Assembly (NCBI RefSeq): GCF_049257235.1
Contig: NZ_JBMMUF010000008.1
Span: forward strand, 1-64,000
From: Pseudoalteromonas sp049257235
GTDB lineage: Bacteria; Pseudomonadota; Gammaproteobacteria; Enterobacterales; Alteromonadaceae
Direction: 5' to 3'
Length of the DNA: 64,000 bases
In this document: positions 62,582 through 64,000 of the stretch, in pieces
Position numbering within the stretch: position 1 is the first letter of the stretch
Layout of the letters: the number at the start of each line of letters is the position of its first letter
The notes under the pieces: generated by a model
The model's input: only the letters and a program-made list of their open reading frames with translations
What the model was told of the DNA's origin: nothing
Database searches by the model: none
Position numbers and translations under genes: made by a program

Positions 62582-63721
62582 GTGGAATATCAGTTAATTA
62601 CTGAGCAGCATGTGCTGAATGATTTTGTTGAGGCAATTGGCAACTCAGAAGTGTTAGCGATAGATACAGAGTTTATGCGTCGCCGTACGCTCTATCCAGA
62701 AATAGCCTTGCTGCAGGTGTTTGATGGACGCCACCTTGCCCTGATTGACCCTCTTTGCGAACTTGATTTCGCCCCTTTATGGGAATTGCTAAAAAACCCA
62801 AACATTCTCAAGGTATTACATTCACCTTCGGAAGATATCGAAGTCTTTCAAAATTTTGCAGGCTTCGTACCCTCACCATTATTTGACACCCAGTTTGCTT
62901 TACAACTATTGGGCTCGGGAAACTGCGTTGGCTTTGCCGCTATGGTTAAAGACATTCTTGATATTGAAATCGATAAGAGTGAATCGCGTACTAACTGGTT
63001 ACAACGGCCGTTGCGTGAGAGCCAACTTGAATATGCGTCTGCGGATGTGGCTCACCTTTTACCGTGCTTTGAAAAAATTGTGGCGCAAATTAATGAGCGA
63101 CAATGGTTTGATATTGTTATCGCAGAGTCACAGTTAATCGCTCAAAAGCGGGCATTTCAAACCCCTGATGAATTGCTATACCGAGATATAAAGGGGGCAT
63201 GGCAATTGGGAGGGCGCGATTTAGCGGTACTCAAGGAGTTGTCAATTTGGCGTCGCGAAAAAGCACAGCGAAAAAATTTAGCACTTAATTTTGTCGTCAA
63301 AGAAACCAACATGGTTGAAATCGCAAAACGTCGTCCAAGCTCGTTAAATAGTATGCGCAACATCCCCGGTGTGGATGCCATGGAAGTGAATCGCTCTGGC
63401 AAGGAAATGCTCGCGTGTATAGAACGTGGCAAAGCCGTTAGTGATGAACAATTGCCACAAAAAGTGCTGCGTTTAATGGATTACCGAGGTTATAAACAAG
63501 CCGCAAAAGACATTAAACATAAGATAGCAGCAGAGAGTAAAGAAACCGGGATCCCCGCGGATGTATTTGCTAGTAAAAAGCAGATAAATCAGTTAATTAG
63601 CTGGAGTTGGAAGCACGATGAGACTGAGCGGGCAATGCTGTTTGCACCTGATATATTGCAACCGTGGCGCGCTCAATATCTCACTGGCGCGCTAAAGGAT
63701 TGGTTGCCAGAGCCCAAGTAG
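62582..63721 (+). CDS. rnd: Ribonuclease D
   Basis: 379 aa. The DEDDy exonuclease residues are seen in LAIDTEFMRRRTLYPEIALLQ (Asp, Glu), HSPSEDIEVF (Asp), and YASADVAHLL (Tyr, Asp). C-terminal HRDC domains start near residue 215. RNase D trims 3' ends of tRNA and other small RNAs. Start GTG with GAGGAG upstream. Confidence 0.94.
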   Translation: MEYQLITEQHVLNDFVEAIGNSEVLAIDTEFMRRRTLYPEIALLQVFDGRHLALIDPLCELDFAPLWELLKNPNILKVLHSPSEDIEVFQNFAGFVPSPLFDTQFALQLLGSGNCVGFAAMVKDILDIEIDKSESRTNWLQRPLRESQLEYASADVAHLLPCFEKIVAQINERQWFDIVIAESQLIAQKRAFQTPDELLYRDIKGAWQLGGRDLAVLKELSIWRREKAQRKNLALNFVVKETNMVEIAKRRPSSLNSMRNIPGVDAMEVNRSGKEMLACIERGKAVSDEQLPQKVLRLMDYRGYKQAAKDIKHKIAAESKETGIPADVFASKKQINQLISWSWKHDETERAMLFAPDILQPWRAQYLTGALKDWLPEPK

Positions 63722-63786
63722 CCGTTAATAGTCAAATTGGACATACCCGTGCTTAAGATTATCTTTTAAGTACATGTTTTGATTTT

Positions 63787-64000
63787 ATGAGCAAAGCAAT
63801 GGTTTCCAATTTTAGGCAGTGTTTTTTACCTCTTGTGTTAGGTTTATGTGCAGGTTGCTCACCAGAGCCAAAAGAAAACAACCGCACAACAACGACATCA
63901 TCCGATCCCCAAGTCAGCATTGCTCAAGGTGCGGCGCTGTTGCACGATGGTAAAACGCTATCAGGACAAACAGTCGCTCAAGGCTACGGCATGACGTATT
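63787..64000 (+). CDS. Lipoprotein, N-terminal part cut by window end
   Basis: ATG 63787 opens a frame to the window end (71 codons). VLGLCAGCS is a lipobox after a hydrophobic stretch; the mature part begins with a Thr/Ser-rich linker followed by SIAQGAALLHDGKTLSG. Family not recognisable from this part. Confidence 0.65.
   Translation, partial: MSKAMVSNFRQCFLPLVLGLCAGCSPEPKENNRTTTTSSDPQVSIAQGAALLHDGKTLSGQTVAQGYGMTY

Overview
The window looks like a chromosomal segment of a marine gammaproteobacterium of the Alteromonadales type, with a Pseudoalteromonas-like gene repertoire. The evidence is the mix of Gram-negative genes (RND efflux, lipoproteins, an ECF11 RpoE/ChrR pair with photolyase, MSHA-like pilin, hisGDCBHAFI(E) with a His leader, ilvIH with a Leu/Val leader, fadD next to rnd, PpnN next to Xni) and a moderately AT-rich composition. 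The genus is inferred from gene content only. No rRNA, tRNA or CRISPR array was found.

Layout. 0-0.1 kb: edge of an IS3-family element. 0.1-8.7 kb: GNAT/C39 fusion, lipoprotein peptidase Dcp, an EAL-HDOD protein, a DUF418 membrane protein, an orphan periplasmic binding protein and RluF. 8.7-12.5 kb: an SGNH lipoprotein, then a TerB-led group of mostly unrecognised genes. 12.5-18 kb: an RND pump operon divergent from a LysR regulator that overlaps an alkyltransferase-like DNA-damage protein. 18-19.9 kb: two copies of a tiny two-gene cassette (about 85-aa exported protein plus an overlapping 36-aa membrane peptide), each behind a sigma-54-like promoter and a conserved upstream palindrome, on either side of trhA. 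20-29.7 kb: a 12-gene operon for photo-oxidative stress and lipid modification, led by sigma factor and ChrR and preceded by an ECF11-like promoter. 29.8-34 kb: HU, ilvIH with a readable attenuator, and an NAD-type isocitrate dehydrogenase. 34-40 kb: a minus-strand run (diguanylate cyclase, PpnN, Xni, DUF3192, HDOD-like). 40.4-45.2 kb: an M61 peptidase and a lipoprotein whose 3' ends are both duplicated, enclosing two different cargo genes (a PAS protein and a pilin). 45.3-52.5 kb: complete his operon with leader peptide and attenuator. 52.7-64 kb: a small unknown gene, YoaA helicase, TsaB, another small unknown gene, a PTS-EIIC/EAL fusion, alkaline phosphatase, an alpha/beta hydrolase, FadD, RNase D and the start of a lipoprotein.

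How it fits together. Three themes stand out: cyclic-di-GMP control (an EAL-HDOD, an HDOD-like, a GGDEF and an EIIC-EAL protein), envelope and light/oxidative stress (ECF11 operon, TrhA with its flanking cassettes, the RND pump), and amino-acid biosynthesis under leader-peptide attenuation (ilv, his). The least explained items are the sigma-54-type cassettes around trhA and the mosaic repeat locus at 42.1-44.8 kb. Calls rest on reading the sequence and recalling family motifs; no database search was possible.
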